From the NCBI GenBank assembly GCA_919902985.1, contig CAKKSC010000067.1, positions 1 to 43,224 of the forward strand: a stretch of DNA of 43,224 nt, read 5' to 3'. How positions within the stretch are numbered: position 1 is the stretch's first letter; every line of letters starts with the position of its first letter. Under the pieces are notes generated by a model that worked only from the letters and a program-made list of their open reading frames with translations, ran no database searches and was not told the DNA's origin. Positions 16,115 through 24,121 of the stretch are shown here, one piece after another. This stretch comes from Desulfuromonadales bacterium. Lineage in GTDB: Bacteria > Desulfobacterota > JAENJC01. Made by a program: the position numbers and the translations under genes.

Positions 16115-17536
16115 ATGAGAAATATCTTAAAGTTTATATTAATATTTTTATCATTGTCGGCCTACCCTGCCTTTGCAGGCGAAGAGGTTCCAAATATCGG
16201 CGAAACTCTCCCTCTTTACAGTGTGATACCATTTGTGGGGATGCTTTTATCAATCGCCCTTTTCCCATTACTGGCGCCAAAGTTCTGGCACCATCACTTT
16301 GGCAAGGTCTCGGCATTCTGGGCAATAATTACAATTATACCTTTATTGATAGGCTATAAAGGAATTGCTGTCGATGAGACACTTCATGTTGTAATAGGAG
16401 ACTATCTGCCTTTCATTATCCTCCTCGGCTCCCTTTACACTGTCTCAGGCGGCATCCTGCTTAGAGGAACCTTGCGCGGCACACCGCTGGTTAATACCAT
16501 TATGATTGCACTGGGAACATTTTTGGCCTCATGGATGGGGACAACAGGCGCATCAATGTTGTTAATCCGCCCGTTTCTAAGGGCAAATGCCGATAGAAAG
16601 AACAGGGCTTTTATGGTTGTATTCTTTATCTTCCTTGTTTCTAATATTGGAGGCGCGCTAACACCTTTAGGCGACCCGCCCCTGTTTTTAGGGTTTTTAC
16701 GCAAGGTACCCTTCTTTTGGACATTCAGACTTATCCCGCACATGATAGTTGCATCTGTAATAATTCTTGCCATATATTTTCTCCTTGATACATATTTTTA
16801 TAAAAAGGAGGAAATTAAAATCTCTCCGGATAACAACACCAAGGAGCCATTAAGGCTTGATGGTACGGTTAATTTTATATTCCTAACAGGTATAATCTTT
16901 GCAGTTCTTTTGAGCGGCATAGTAGACTGGGGGGAGATATCCATTTTTGCCGTTCATAGAAGCGTGCAGGATGTTGTCAGGGATGGACTTTTAATATTGA
17001 TGGCAGCCCTTTCCATAATATTCACAAAGAGAAAGGTCAGGGAGGACAATGCCTTTACATGGTCTCCTATAGAGGAGGTGGCTATCCTTTTTATAGGCAT
17101 ATTCCTCACCATGCTGCCATGCCTGAAGATGTTGCAGGCAGGGCCAAAGGGAGAGCTTGCTTTTATCATTAACACTGTAAGGGAGCCTGCGCATTATTTC
17201 TGGATAACCGGCGCGCTATCTTCTTTTCTTGATAATGCGCCTACATACCTTACCTTTCTAAATACCGCGCTTGGCGCATTCTACCCCGGCGTTGCTGAAA
17301 CAGAGGCGGTTCAGATGCTCATTAAGGAACACCCTGATTATCTGAAGGCAATCTCTGCAGGCGCTGTATTTTATGGGGCAGTCACCTATATTGGCAATGC
17401 CCCGAATTTTATGGTGCGGTCAATTGCCGAAGAGGCAGGGACAGAAATGCCGAGCTTTTTTGGGTATATGATAAAATATTCATTGCCGGTATTGATGCCG
17501 GTTTTTATAATAATAACATTAATTTTCTTTAGATAA
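16115..17536 (+). CDS. NhaD-like sodium:proton antiporter
   Basis: A 473-residue polytopic membrane protein of the ion transporter superfamily (citrate transporter/ArsB/NhaD type). It begins with a signal-like segment ending YPAFAGEE, then about a dozen hydrophobic helices. Typical sequences are WMGTTGASMLLIRP, SNIGGALTPLGDPPLFLGFL and SFLDNAPTYLTFLN, the last two being the paired discontinuous-helix motifs of this family. Na+/H+ exchange is the most likely role. A universal stress protein gene follows after ten bases, probably in the same transcript. Confidence 0.85.
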   Translation: MRNILKFILIFLSLSAYPAFAGEEVPNIGETLPLYSVIPFVGMLLSIALFPLLAPKFWHHHFGKVSAFWAIITIIPLLIGYKGIAVDETLHVVIGDYLPFIILLGSLYTVSGGILLRGTLRGTPLVNTIMIALGTFLASWMGTTGASMLLIRPFLRANADRKNRAFMVVFFIFLVSNIGGALTPLGDPPLFLGFLRKVPFFWTFRLIPHMIVASVIILAIYFLLDTYFYKKEEIKISPDNNTKEPLRLDGTVNFIFLTGIIFAVLLSGIVDWGEISIFAVHRSVQDVVRDGLLILMAALSIIFTKRKVREDNAFTWSPIEEVAILFIGIFLTMLPCLKMLQAGPKGELAFIINTVREPAHYFWITGALSSFLDNAPTYLTFLNTALGAFYPGVAETEAVQMLIKEHPDYLKAISAGAVFYGAVTYIGNAPNFMVRSIAEEAGTEMPSFFGYMIKYSLPVLMPVFIIITLIFFR

Positions 17537-17546
17537 GGAGAATTAC

Positions 17547-18434
17547 ATGAAGATAGAAAGATTATTGTTCCCAACAAAATTCGGAGAGCTTGACTTAAAT
17601 TCCTTAGAGTCCTTATTTATGCTTAAAGATGCAGGGCTGAAGGAGGTCATACTTTATTATGTGATACCCAGAGAAGAAGTAGGCTTTGTGCCATACGGCG
17701 GATACCTCAAGGAAGAGGAGGAGAGGATTAGAGAAGAGGTGCGGATAAGGTTTGAGGATTGGCAGAAATCTTTATCTGCAAAAGAGATAAACAGCAGGAT
17801 AATAATAGAGGTCGGCGAGCCTGTCCCTAATATATTAAATATAGCAGAAAAAGAGAAGGTCAATCTCATAGTGATTGGCAAAAAGAAAAAGGTGGCGCAT
17901 GATGGGCGTTTCGTCGGTTCAAATGCCCTTCAGATTATAACAAGGAGCCCGGTGCCAACATTGGTGAGCAAATACCTGGTCCAGTTTGAATGTGATGGGG
18001 AGGTTGTAACGCGTACAAATGATGATATATTTAAGCGGCCGCTTCTTGCAGCAGACTGGTCAGTGCCCTCAGAGAGGGCATTAGAATTATTAATCTCCCT
18101 TAAAGGACTTATTGAAAAGGCATTTGTATGCCATGCAATCGACGTTAAGATTTCAAAGTCCATTGATAAAACCGAATTGCACCGCATAGAAAAGGAAAGC
18201 AAGGAAAGGCTTGAGAAATACTGCGAGCGGTTAAAATCTGCAGGGATTACTGCAGAGCCGCATCTTGGGGCAGGCAGAACCATGATGGAGATAATAAGAA
18301 TTTCAAGGGATGTAAAGGCGAGCACGATTATTATGGGGACAACAGGTAAAGACCGCCTGCACGATTTTTTTCTTGGAAGCGTTTCACATCGTGTCTCAGG
18401 GATGTCTGAATTGCCGACACTCCTTGTGCCGTGA
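17547..18434 (+). CDS. Tandem-domain universal stress protein
   Basis: A 295-residue cytoplasmic protein with two UspA domains. The first (about 1-145) has the ATP-loop-like GKKKKVAHDGRFVGSNALQI; the second (about 160-295) has the fuller GTTGKDRLHDFFLGSVSHRV, fitting the G-2x-G-9x-G-S nucleotide-binding motif. Such proteins bind ATP or AMP and help survival under stress. AGGAG precedes the start. Placement behind an antiporter gene suggests a link to ion or pH stress, which is inference. Confidence 0.9.
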   Translation: MKIERLLFPTKFGELDLNSLESLFMLKDAGLKEVILYYVIPREEVGFVPYGGYLKEEEERIREEVRIRFEDWQKSLSAKEINSRIIIEVGEPVPNILNIAEKEKVNLIVIGKKKKVAHDGRFVGSNALQIITRSPVPTLVSKYLVQFECDGEVVTRTNDDIFKRPLLAADWSVPSERALELLISLKGLIEKAFVCHAIDVKISKSIDKTELHRIEKESKERLEKYCERLKSAGITAEPHLGAGRTMMEIIRISRDVKASTIIMGTTGKDRLHDFFLGSVSHRVSGMSELPTLLVP

Positions 18435-18487
18435 AATCCCGGCTTTACTTCAATCATCCTTGATTATACAGCCTCTTAAACAGAACC

Positions 18488-20350
18488 TTACTGTAGTGCT
18501 CCTGCCTTTTCGTCAAATTCCCTCGCCTTTGTATCGTGTTCAATAGTCAAGGTCTCGAGCTCCTTGAAAAGTGCATTGAGCTTTTCTGTGGATTCGTGGA
18601 TAGATATTGACAGGGTGGAGATGGCCTCTCCATCTCCCTTTTCTGCTGCCTCCTGAATTGCTGTATTGTCATTTTCCATATACTTTTCCAGCTGCATGAT
18701 GGCCGTCTCTATCTCTAAAATCTTTTTTTGAAGATTCCCAAGGACCTTGGTGCGGCTGGATGCAAGCTCTGCCCTGACCTTCTTTGCCTCCTTTTCGCCG
18801 ACCACCTTTTTGCCGGGCATCCCCTTCTTCTTCCCAACAGGCGCCTCTGTGTTCTCTTCGTCCTTCCATCCGACACTGTCCAGGAAGTCCTGGTATGTCC
18901 CTTCAAACAGGTTTACCTCTCCGCCGTCAAAGACTATCAGCCTTGTTGCAACGGTATGGAGTATCAACTCACTGTGGGTTACGATTACGACAGCGCCCTC
19001 AAAGGCGTCAATGGCCTCTGTCAGGGAATCTATGGAATCCATATCAAGGTGATTGGTCGGCTCATCCAGAAGGAGGATGTTTGCAGGGGTGACGAGGAGC
19101 TTTCCCAGCAGCACCCGGCTTTTTTCTCCGCCGGAGAGTACCGATATCTTTTTCAAGGCTGCGTCCCCGCTGAACATCATTATCCCTGCAATCTTCCTGG
19201 CCACCCCCCTGTTATGGTCAGGGTGGACCTCCATTATCTCCTGTTCTACTGTCTTTGCAGGGACAAGGCGGTTGATATTTGTCTGACCGAAATAGGCAAT
19301 CCTGGTATTCGGATGATGGTTCACCGAGCCACGTATGGGCTTAAACTCAGCTGACAGTACGTTCAAAAGGGTGGTCTTTCCCTTCCCGTTCTTCCCGATA
19401 ATGGCTATGCGGTCGTTCTTTCCCACTGACAGGTTCAGTCCGTCGAACAGAGGGGGCTCTTCCAGCTTATAGGAAAAGGAGATGTCCTCAGCAGTGATCA
19501 GGTGTTTTGCATTGAAAGGGGCTGAGTTGAACTCAAAGTCAAGCGTCCTTATGTCGGAAAGCTTTTCCATCTTCCCCATCCTGTCAAGGGCCTTGATCCT
19601 GGACTGAACTGCCTTGGCCTTGGTGGCCTTGGCCCTGAAGCGGTTTACGAACTCCTCTATCTCCTTCCGCTTCTTGTCGTCATTTACACGTGTCTTCTCG
19701 TAGACCTCCTCTTCAGTTGCTATCTGCTCGTACAGCTTGTAAGTATTGCCGGCAATCTTCTTTATCTTGCTGCGATGGATGGCCATAGTGTGGGTTGTCA
19801 CGTTGTCCATGAAATCCCTGTCATGGGTGATTATCATCAGCTCATTCGGCCAGTCACGCAGAAACCTTATCAGCCATCTTACAGAGACGATATCCAGGTA
19901 GTTGGTAGGCTCGTCAAGAAGCAACAGATTAGGTTCGGAGACCAGGACCTTGGCCAGATTCAGCCGGACCTGATAGCCTCCGGAGAACTCACTGGGATTG
20001 CGGTCGAAATCCTCTTCGGAAAATCCAAGACCTATAAGGATGGCCTTCACCTTGTAAGACTCATCGATCCCGTATTCGGAAGGTTTCAGTCCAAGGCATC
20101 CCTCTTTCAGGACCGTATCCTCGGTAAAGTGGATATGCTGGGACAGATGACCGATGGTGTAATAGCTGGGGCGGGTGATAACCCCTGCATCGGGCTGCTC
20201 CTCTCCCAGGATCATCCTGAAAAGTGTAGTCTTCCCGTGCCCGTTCTTGCCAACCAGGCCGACCCTCTCCCCGGGATTGATTATAAAACTGACATTGTCA
20301 AAAATTTCCTGCCTGCCGTACGACTTCTCTAATCCGCTGACCTTGAGCAT
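18488..20350 (-). CDS. ABC-F family ATPase
   Basis: A soluble protein of 620 residues with two ABC ATPase domains and no membrane part, as in ribosome-associated ABC-F factors. Domain 1 has Walker A GLVGKNGHGKTTLF and signature FSGGYQVRLNLAKV with DEPTNYLD; domain 2 has IGKNGKGKTTLL and LSGGEKSRVLLGK with DEPTNHLD. Between them lies the charged P-site interaction linker (about 215-285), and a coiled-coil tail closes the protein (about 515-620). Closest to the YdiF/Uup-like group; exact role in translation cannot be told. Upstream lies repeat copy B. Confidence 0.93.
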   Translation of the reverse strand: MLKVSGLEKSYGRQEIFDNVSFIINPGERVGLVGKNGHGKTTLFRMILGEEQPDAGVITRPSYYTIGHLSQHIHFTEDTVLKEGCLGLKPSEYGIDESYKVKAILIGLGFSEEDFDRNPSEFSGGYQVRLNLAKVLVSEPNLLLLDEPTNYLDIVSVRWLIRFLRDWPNELMIITHDRDFMDNVTTHTMAIHRSKIKKIAGNTYKLYEQIATEEEVYEKTRVNDDKKRKEIEEFVNRFRAKATKAKAVQSRIKALDRMGKMEKLSDIRTLDFEFNSAPFNAKHLITAEDISFSYKLEEPPLFDGLNLSVGKNDRIAIIGKNGKGKTTLLNVLSAEFKPIRGSVNHHPNTRIAYFGQTNINRLVPAKTVEQEIMEVHPDHNRGVARKIAGIMMFSGDAALKKISVLSGGEKSRVLLGKLLVTPANILLLDEPTNHLDMDSIDSLTEAIDAFEGAVVIVTHSELILHTVATRLIVFDGGEVNLFEGTYQDFLDSVGWKDEENTEAPVGKKKGMPGKKVVGEKEAKKVRAELASSRTKVLGNLQKKILEIETAIMQLEKYMENDNTAIQEAAEKGDGEAISTLSISIHESTEKLNALFKELETLTIEHDTKAREFDEKAGALQ

Positions 20351-20420
20351 TTATAAAACCTCACTTTATTTAAAAATCACTGTTTTGACACATAGGCACA
20401 GATATATATCTTTGATTTTG

Positions 20421-20525
20421 TACCAAGTTGCTTTCAAGCCTAATGAAAGCTTACCTGGTGTTTATACCCGGATGGGTATTATACCTGAGCATTCAAAAGT
20501 TTTTATTTGAACGCGAATTGGTATT
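20421..20525 (+). repeat. Structured dispersed repeat, copy B (intact)
   Basis: The uninterrupted copy, about 105 bases. TACCAAGTT at the left can pair with AATTGGTA at the right. Inside are ACCAAGTTGCTTTCA/TGAAAGCTTACCTGGT, then ATACCC-GGAT-GGGTAT, then GCATTCAAA/TTTGAACGC. Folding gives up to three hairpins closed by an outer stem. It lies between the RNase J 3' end and the ABC-F start; bases 20526-20636 show nothing recognisable. Confidence 0.8.
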
Positions 20526-20636
20526 GTAAGGGATAGTTCAGCTGAGGAACAAGGCCGCAACATTGGATGTTGGACAACGACAGCATCTGCCCAACCTGCA
20601 TCTTCTGTCTGTACAACTCAGTGTTCTTTGCAGGAC

Positions 20637-22304
20637 CTACATTTCCATGATTATAGGGAATATGACGGGTTTACGCTCCATCTTCTTGTTGTAATAGCGT
20701 CTGAGGGCCTTTCTGATCTCTACTTCCATCTCCGACCAGTCAGTTTTGGCTTCTATGTTCCCTGTCTCTATTGTATCAAGGACTATCCTCTTGCTCTCAT
20801 CAATAAGTTCCGAGCTTTCCTTTACGAAGACAAACCCCCGCGTGGTAATATCCGGCCCAATGACGACCTCTCCGGTCTGCTTGTTGATCACCAGTACGAC
20901 TATTACCATCCCGTCTTCAGAAAGGTGTTTCCTATCCCTGAGAACCATCTCCCCTACGTCACCGACACCCTTGCCGTCAACAAATATTCTCCCTGCCTCG
21001 ACCTTACCTGTAATAACTGCTGAATTACCTGTAAGCTCCAGGACATCCCCGTCCTCCATCAGGATGGTCCTCTCCTCAGGAAGACCCAGCTTCTGGACAA
21101 GCTTGGCGTGCATTGCAAGGTGCCGGAATTCTCCGTGGACAGGAATGAAGAACTTTGGGTGTACTATATTGTACATTATTTTAAGCTCTTCCTGGCTGGC
21201 GTGGCCGGAGACATGTATCTCGGAGACCTTTTCGTGTATGACGTCAGCTCCCCGCCTGCATAAGTGATTTATGAGGTTAGAGATCGTCTTTTCATTCCCT
21301 GGTATAAACTTTGAGGACAGGATGATGGTGTCGCTCCTTTCTATCTTCAGGTACTTGTGCTCATCCATTGACATGAGCATCAGGGCGCTCATCGGTTCCC
21401 CCTGACTCCCTGTAGTGATGATGGTTATCTCGTTCAATGGATAACGGTGTGCTTCTTTTATATCCACTATCGACTCATCCAGTATGCTGAGATAGCCAAG
21501 CTCCCTCGCGATCCTGACATTTGCCAGCATGCTCCTGCCGTTAAATACTATCTTGCGGCCGTATTTCATGGCCACGTTGACTACCTGCTGGACCCTGTGA
21601 ATGTTTGAAGAGAAGAGGGCGACAAATATCCTTCCCTGTCTCCTTTCCCTGAATATCTCATCTATGGTGACGCCTACCTCTCTCTCGGAGATGGTGTATC
21701 CTTCCCTTTCCACGTTGGTCGAGTCGGCCATAAGGGCCAAGACGCCCCTTTCTCCGTATTCTGCAAACTTATTCAGATCAGTAACCTGCCCGTCTACCGG
21801 TGTCTGATCCAGCTTGAAGTCGCCTGTATGTATAACAACCCCGGCAGGTGTTGATATAGCAAGGCCCACGCCATCAACTATGCTGTGGCTGACCCTTATG
21901 AACTCCACCTCAAAAGAACCAATAACAACCTTTTCCCTGGGCTTTACCGGATTCAGGGATACCTGAGAAAGGAGTTTATGCTCTGTAAGCTTTTCCTGGA
22001 CGAACCCCAGTGTAAGGCGTGTGCCATAGATCGGCGGATTTATCTCCCTGAGGAGGAACGGAAGGGCCCCGATGTGGTCTTCGTGCCCATGGGTAAGCAT
22101 TATCCCTCTTATCTTTTCGCTGTTTTTTTTCAGGTATGTTATGTCCGGGATGACGATGTCAACCCCAAGCATGTAACTTTCGGGGAACATCAGGCCGGCA
22201 TCAATAACAATGATATCATCGCCGTATTCCAGGGCCATGATGTTCATCCCAATCTCTCCAAGGCCTCCGAGGGGGATTATCTTTAAAGGAATTAGATTAG
22301 AAAT
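20637..22304 (-). CDS. rnj: Ribonuclease J, probable AUU start
   Basis: A metallo-beta-lactamase/beta-CASP nuclease that matures and degrades RNA with 5'-exo- and endonuclease activity. The zinc motif THGHEDHIG, GDFKLD, the beta-CASP motifs around STNVEREGYT and HVSGHASQEE, and the C-terminal domain are all present. The first ATG is at 22247 (MNIMALEYGDD), but the in-frame DNA before it encodes LKIIPLGGLGEIG, the conserved first strand of RNase J. No ATG, GTG or TTG lies between this and an upstream TAA (22311-22313). The ATT at 22302-22304 stands nine bases after GGAGG and gives 555 residues, the usual length. I take AUU as the start. ssb lies upstream on the same strand. Confidence 0.9.
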   Translation of the reverse strand: MSNLIPLKIIPLGGLGEIGMNIMALEYGDDIIVIDAGLMFPESYMLGVDIVIPDITYLKKNSEKIRGIMLTHGHEDHIGALPFLLREINPPIYGTRLTLGFVQEKLTEHKLLSQVSLNPVKPREKVVIGSFEVEFIRVSHSIVDGVGLAISTPAGVVIHTGDFKLDQTPVDGQVTDLNKFAEYGERGVLALMADSTNVEREGYTISEREVGVTIDEIFRERRQGRIFVALFSSNIHRVQQVVNVAMKYGRKIVFNGRSMLANVRIARELGYLSILDESIVDIKEAHRYPLNEITIITTGSQGEPMSALMLMSMDEHKYLKIERSDTIILSSKFIPGNEKTISNLINHLCRRGADVIHEKVSEIHVSGHASQEELKIMYNIVHPKFFIPVHGEFRHLAMHAKLVQKLGLPEERTILMEDGDVLELTGNSAVITGKVEAGRIFVDGKGVGDVGEMVLRDRKHLSEDGMVIVVLVINKQTGEVVIGPDITTRGFVFVKESSELIDESKRIVLDTIETGNIEAKTDWSEMEVEIRKALRRYYNKKMERKPVIFPIIMEM

Positions 22305-22310
22305 GGTTTG

Positions 22311-22355
22311 TTACCTCCGGGCGGGAAAAACAAAAAAAGGGGCGAGCCAGCGCAT
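22311..22355 (-). CDS. Possible 14-codon leader ORF before RNase J
   Basis: The frame MRWLAPFFVFPARR starts at ATG 22353-22355 behind GTAGGAG and ends at TAA 22311-22313. It is in the same frame as RNase J and its last codons overlap the RNase J ribosome-binding site (CGG AGG TAA). It could be a leader peptide affecting initiation at the AUU, or a chance frame; a long T-run inside may be a pausing or slippage site. No homology is recognised. Confidence 0.35.
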   Translation of the reverse strand: MRWLAPFFVFPARR

Positions 22356-22374
22356 CTCTCCTACACAAATCAAC

Positions 22375-22788
22375 TTAAAACGGGATATCATCCTCAGATG
22401 ATCCGAATGACTGCGGTTCCGCAGAGGCCGCTACTTCCTTCCCTCCGCCTTCACCTGAACCGGAACCGAGCATCACCATGTTGTTTATATTTACTTCTGT
22501 AGTGTATCTCTTGTTCCCTTCCTTGTCTTCCCAAGAGTTGGTCTGGAGCTTTCCCTCCACATATACCTGCTTCCCTTTGGATAGATATTCACCACATATT
22601 TCACCAAGCTTCCCGAATGCCACCACCCTGTGCCACTCGGTCTTTTCCTGTTTTTTACCTTCCTTGTCCTTATATGTCTCAGATGTGGCAAGGTTGAATT
22701 TGGCCACAGCGGTCCCGCCGGCTGTATATCTTACTTCCGGGTCTGCGCCAAGCCTTCCGAGCAGGATTACCTTGTTTACTCCAGACAT
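22375..22788 (-). CDS. ssb: Single-stranded DNA-binding protein
   Basis: A 137-residue SSB that covers single-stranded DNA in replication and repair. The OB fold covers residues 1-107, with [25 protein letters not shown] at the start represented by [18 protein letters not shown] and the [20 protein letters not shown] segment. A Gly/Ser-rich linker leads to the acidic tip DDIPF, which recruits partner proteins. ATG is preceded by AAGGAGGGG. RNase J follows 70 bases later on the same strand, with the leader ORF in between. Confidence 0.95.
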   Translation of the reverse strand: MSGVNKVILLGRLGADPEVRYTAGGTAVAKFNLATSETYKDKEGKKQEKTEWHRVVAFGKLGEICGEYLSKGKQVYVEGKLQTNSWEDKEGNKRYTTEVNINNMVMLGSGSGEGGGKEVAASAEPQSFGSSEDDIPF

Positions 22789-22823
22789 CTTTAACCCCTC
22801 CTTATTGAGTACAACCTGTAACT

Positions 22824-23105
22824 TTAATTATATGTTATCGCAAACCCTTTAAATTCGTCTTTATACTCTTCCCATTTTACATCAACACCTGAAACTCTTG
22901 CGCCTGGGGGGCCGTCATGGCACCAGTCTATGACAGAGGCCACGTCTTCTTCATTCCCTTCAAAAACAGCCTCTACCTTGCCGTCACCCCTGTTTTTTAC
23001 CCATCCGCTAACGCTAAACTTCTCTGCAAAATCCCTTGTGTGTGCCCTGAAGAAGACGCCCTGGACATGACCTGATATGATGACGTGAGCCCTTACGTTA
23101 GGCAT
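22824..23105 (-). CDS. acyP: Acylphosphatase
   Basis: A small enzyme (93 aa) that hydrolyses acyl phosphates such as acetyl phosphate. It has the family signature [19 protein letters not shown], whose Arg binds phosphate, and [20 protein letters not shown], whose Asn orients the water. Length is normal. It lies 16 bases downstream of the ferredoxin-like gene, in a series of small leftward genes. Confidence 0.93.
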   Translation of the reverse strand: MPNVRAHVIISGHVQGVFFRAHTRDFAEKFSVSGWVKNRGDGKVEAVFEGNEEDVASVIDWCHDGPPGARVSGVDVKWEEYKDEFKGFAITYN

Positions 23106-23121
23106 TGATATTCAGCGGTAG

Positions 23122-23439
23122 TTATTGTTCTAATTTGTAATGAAACAGCCTTTCTACAACCTTTCCCTTCTTTATATGTTTATCAAGAATCTCATCAATA
23201 TTGTCTGTATCTACCCTTTCATACCAAATCCCCTCAGGATAGACAACGACTACCGGGCAAAGGATACCCCTTTCCTCTGTCTCTTTGCAGACGCCGAAGC
23301 AACCTCCTTTTGAGGTTTTTATACCTTTCAGCCCGTCCTCGTCGATATTCTCCCGCAATCGTTTAAGCACATCCTCTGAACCTTTAGTAGCGCAGGTCTT
23401 TCCTGTACATAGAAGGATGTGCTTACTGTACGGTTTCAT
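23122..23439 (-). CDS. Thioredoxin-like [2Fe-2S] ferredoxin
   Basis: A 105-residue protein of the thioredoxin-fold [2Fe-2S] ferredoxin type. The pattern is LLCTGKTCATKGS (C11, C16) and GGCFGVCKE further on, so four cysteines in the C-x4-C ... C-x3-C arrangement that binds one cluster. PVVVVYPEGIWYERV completes the fold. Relatives occur alone or as hydrogenase/NADH dehydrogenase subunits; no such partner is nearby, so the electron partner is unknown. It is three bases from the preceding small gene's stop. Confidence 0.85.
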   Translation of the reverse strand: MKPYSKHILLCTGKTCATKGSEDVLKRLRENIDEDGLKGIKTSKGGCFGVCKETEERGILCPVVVVYPEGIWYERVDTDNIDEILDKHIKKGKVVERLFHYKLEQ

Positions 23440-23442
23440 TTC

Positions 23443-23667
23443 TTATATCTCTTCCACTGTAATGATATTACCCATATTTACAGCCACGAACCTTCTTTCT
23501 TTAGTCTCCTCATTAATTACCTTGGCATCGGTTATGGACATGAACTTGTCTTTACTGTTTAAGATATCCAGTGTCCTTGATTGTTCGGTCTTGTTCAGAT
23601 ACCCCTCGATGACATTCTTAGATGTTGTGACCCTGACCATTATCCTTGTTTTTTCTATTGTAGCCAT
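23443..23667 (-). CDS. Small conserved-looking beta-rich protein, unknown
   Basis: A 74-residue protein I cannot name with certainty. It is predicted nearly all beta: RIMVRVTTSKNVIEGYLNK, RTLDILNSKDKFMSITDAKV and RRFVAVNMGNIITVEEI. The layout (a strand, IEGY, a turn, DILN, FMSITDA, then FVAVN) resembles small Sm-like barrel proteins, but this is only pattern likeness. AAGGAGGT stands before its ATG. It lies between the FmdB zinc ribbon and the ferredoxin gene, three bases from the latter. Confidence 0.7.
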   Translation of the reverse strand: MATIEKTRIMVRVTTSKNVIEGYLNKTEQSRTLDILNSKDKFMSITDAKVINEETKERRFVAVNMGNIITVEEI

Positions 23668-23676
23668 TTTACCTCC

Positions 23677-23710
23677 TTAAATAGAAAGGGAGGCAAGCCT
23701 CCCTATTTAA
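23677..23710 (-). terminator. Strong hairpin between fmdB-like gene and next gene
   Basis: AGGGAGGC (23687-23694) pairs with GCCTCCCT (23697-23704), and outer TTAAATA/ATTTAA arms extend it. On the minus strand the stem is followed by TTTCTATTT, a moderate T-run, so it may terminate or attenuate transcription before the downstream small genes. Confidence 0.55.
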
Positions 23711-23721
23711 ATTAAACCGGG

Positions 23722-23967
23722 TTAAGCAGACTCACAGCTTCCGCACGAGGCCGATTTACTCTCGCAAGATCTATCTTTACTGCCTTTATTAGAGGAATAA
23801 CCATCGGCATACCACCCCCCGCCCTTAAGGAGAAAGTTGCCGGATGATATGAGTTTTGTCACCTCTCCGCCGCATTTTTCACAGATATTGATCGGGGAGT
23901 CGCTCATCTTCTGCTGAACCTCGAATTCGTGACCACATTTACTGCAAAGATAATCGTAAGTTGGCAT
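23722..23967 (-). CDS. FmdB-type zinc ribbon protein
   Basis: An 81-residue protein with the FmdB/CxxC_CxxC_SSSS zinc ribbon: MPTYDYLCSKCGHEFEVQQK, then CEKCGG, giving a four-Cys zinc site at C8, C11, C33 and C36. The GNFLLKGGGWYADGYSS segment is typical. The tail carries extra cysteines (SCGSCESA). Function is not established; relatives are proposed regulators. It is transcribed divergently from coaBC. Confidence 0.88.
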   Translation of the reverse strand: MPTYDYLCSKCGHEFEVQQKMSDSPINICEKCGGEVTKLISSGNFLLKGGGWYADGYSSNKGSKDRSCESKSASCGSCESA

Positions 23968-24058
23968 ATATTTACCTCCTTTTACAAAACTGTATCCAAT
24001 TATTTACCATAGAGCGGCTGAAATTGCAAGTTAATTATAGATGACCGCCAAAATGCCC

Positions 24059-24087
24059 TTGTAATACCAGTACTGATTTGTTATATT
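24059..24087 (+). promoter_or_regulatory. Promoter of coaBC
   Basis: TTGTAA (24059-24064), 17-base spacer, TATATT (24082-24087; five of six). It lies in the 154-base divergent gap with the FmdB-like gene, about 30 bases before coaBC. Confidence 0.5.
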
Positions 24088-24121
24088 TCCCTATCTGCAT
24101 TTAACCCTTAGACTGGCGGCA

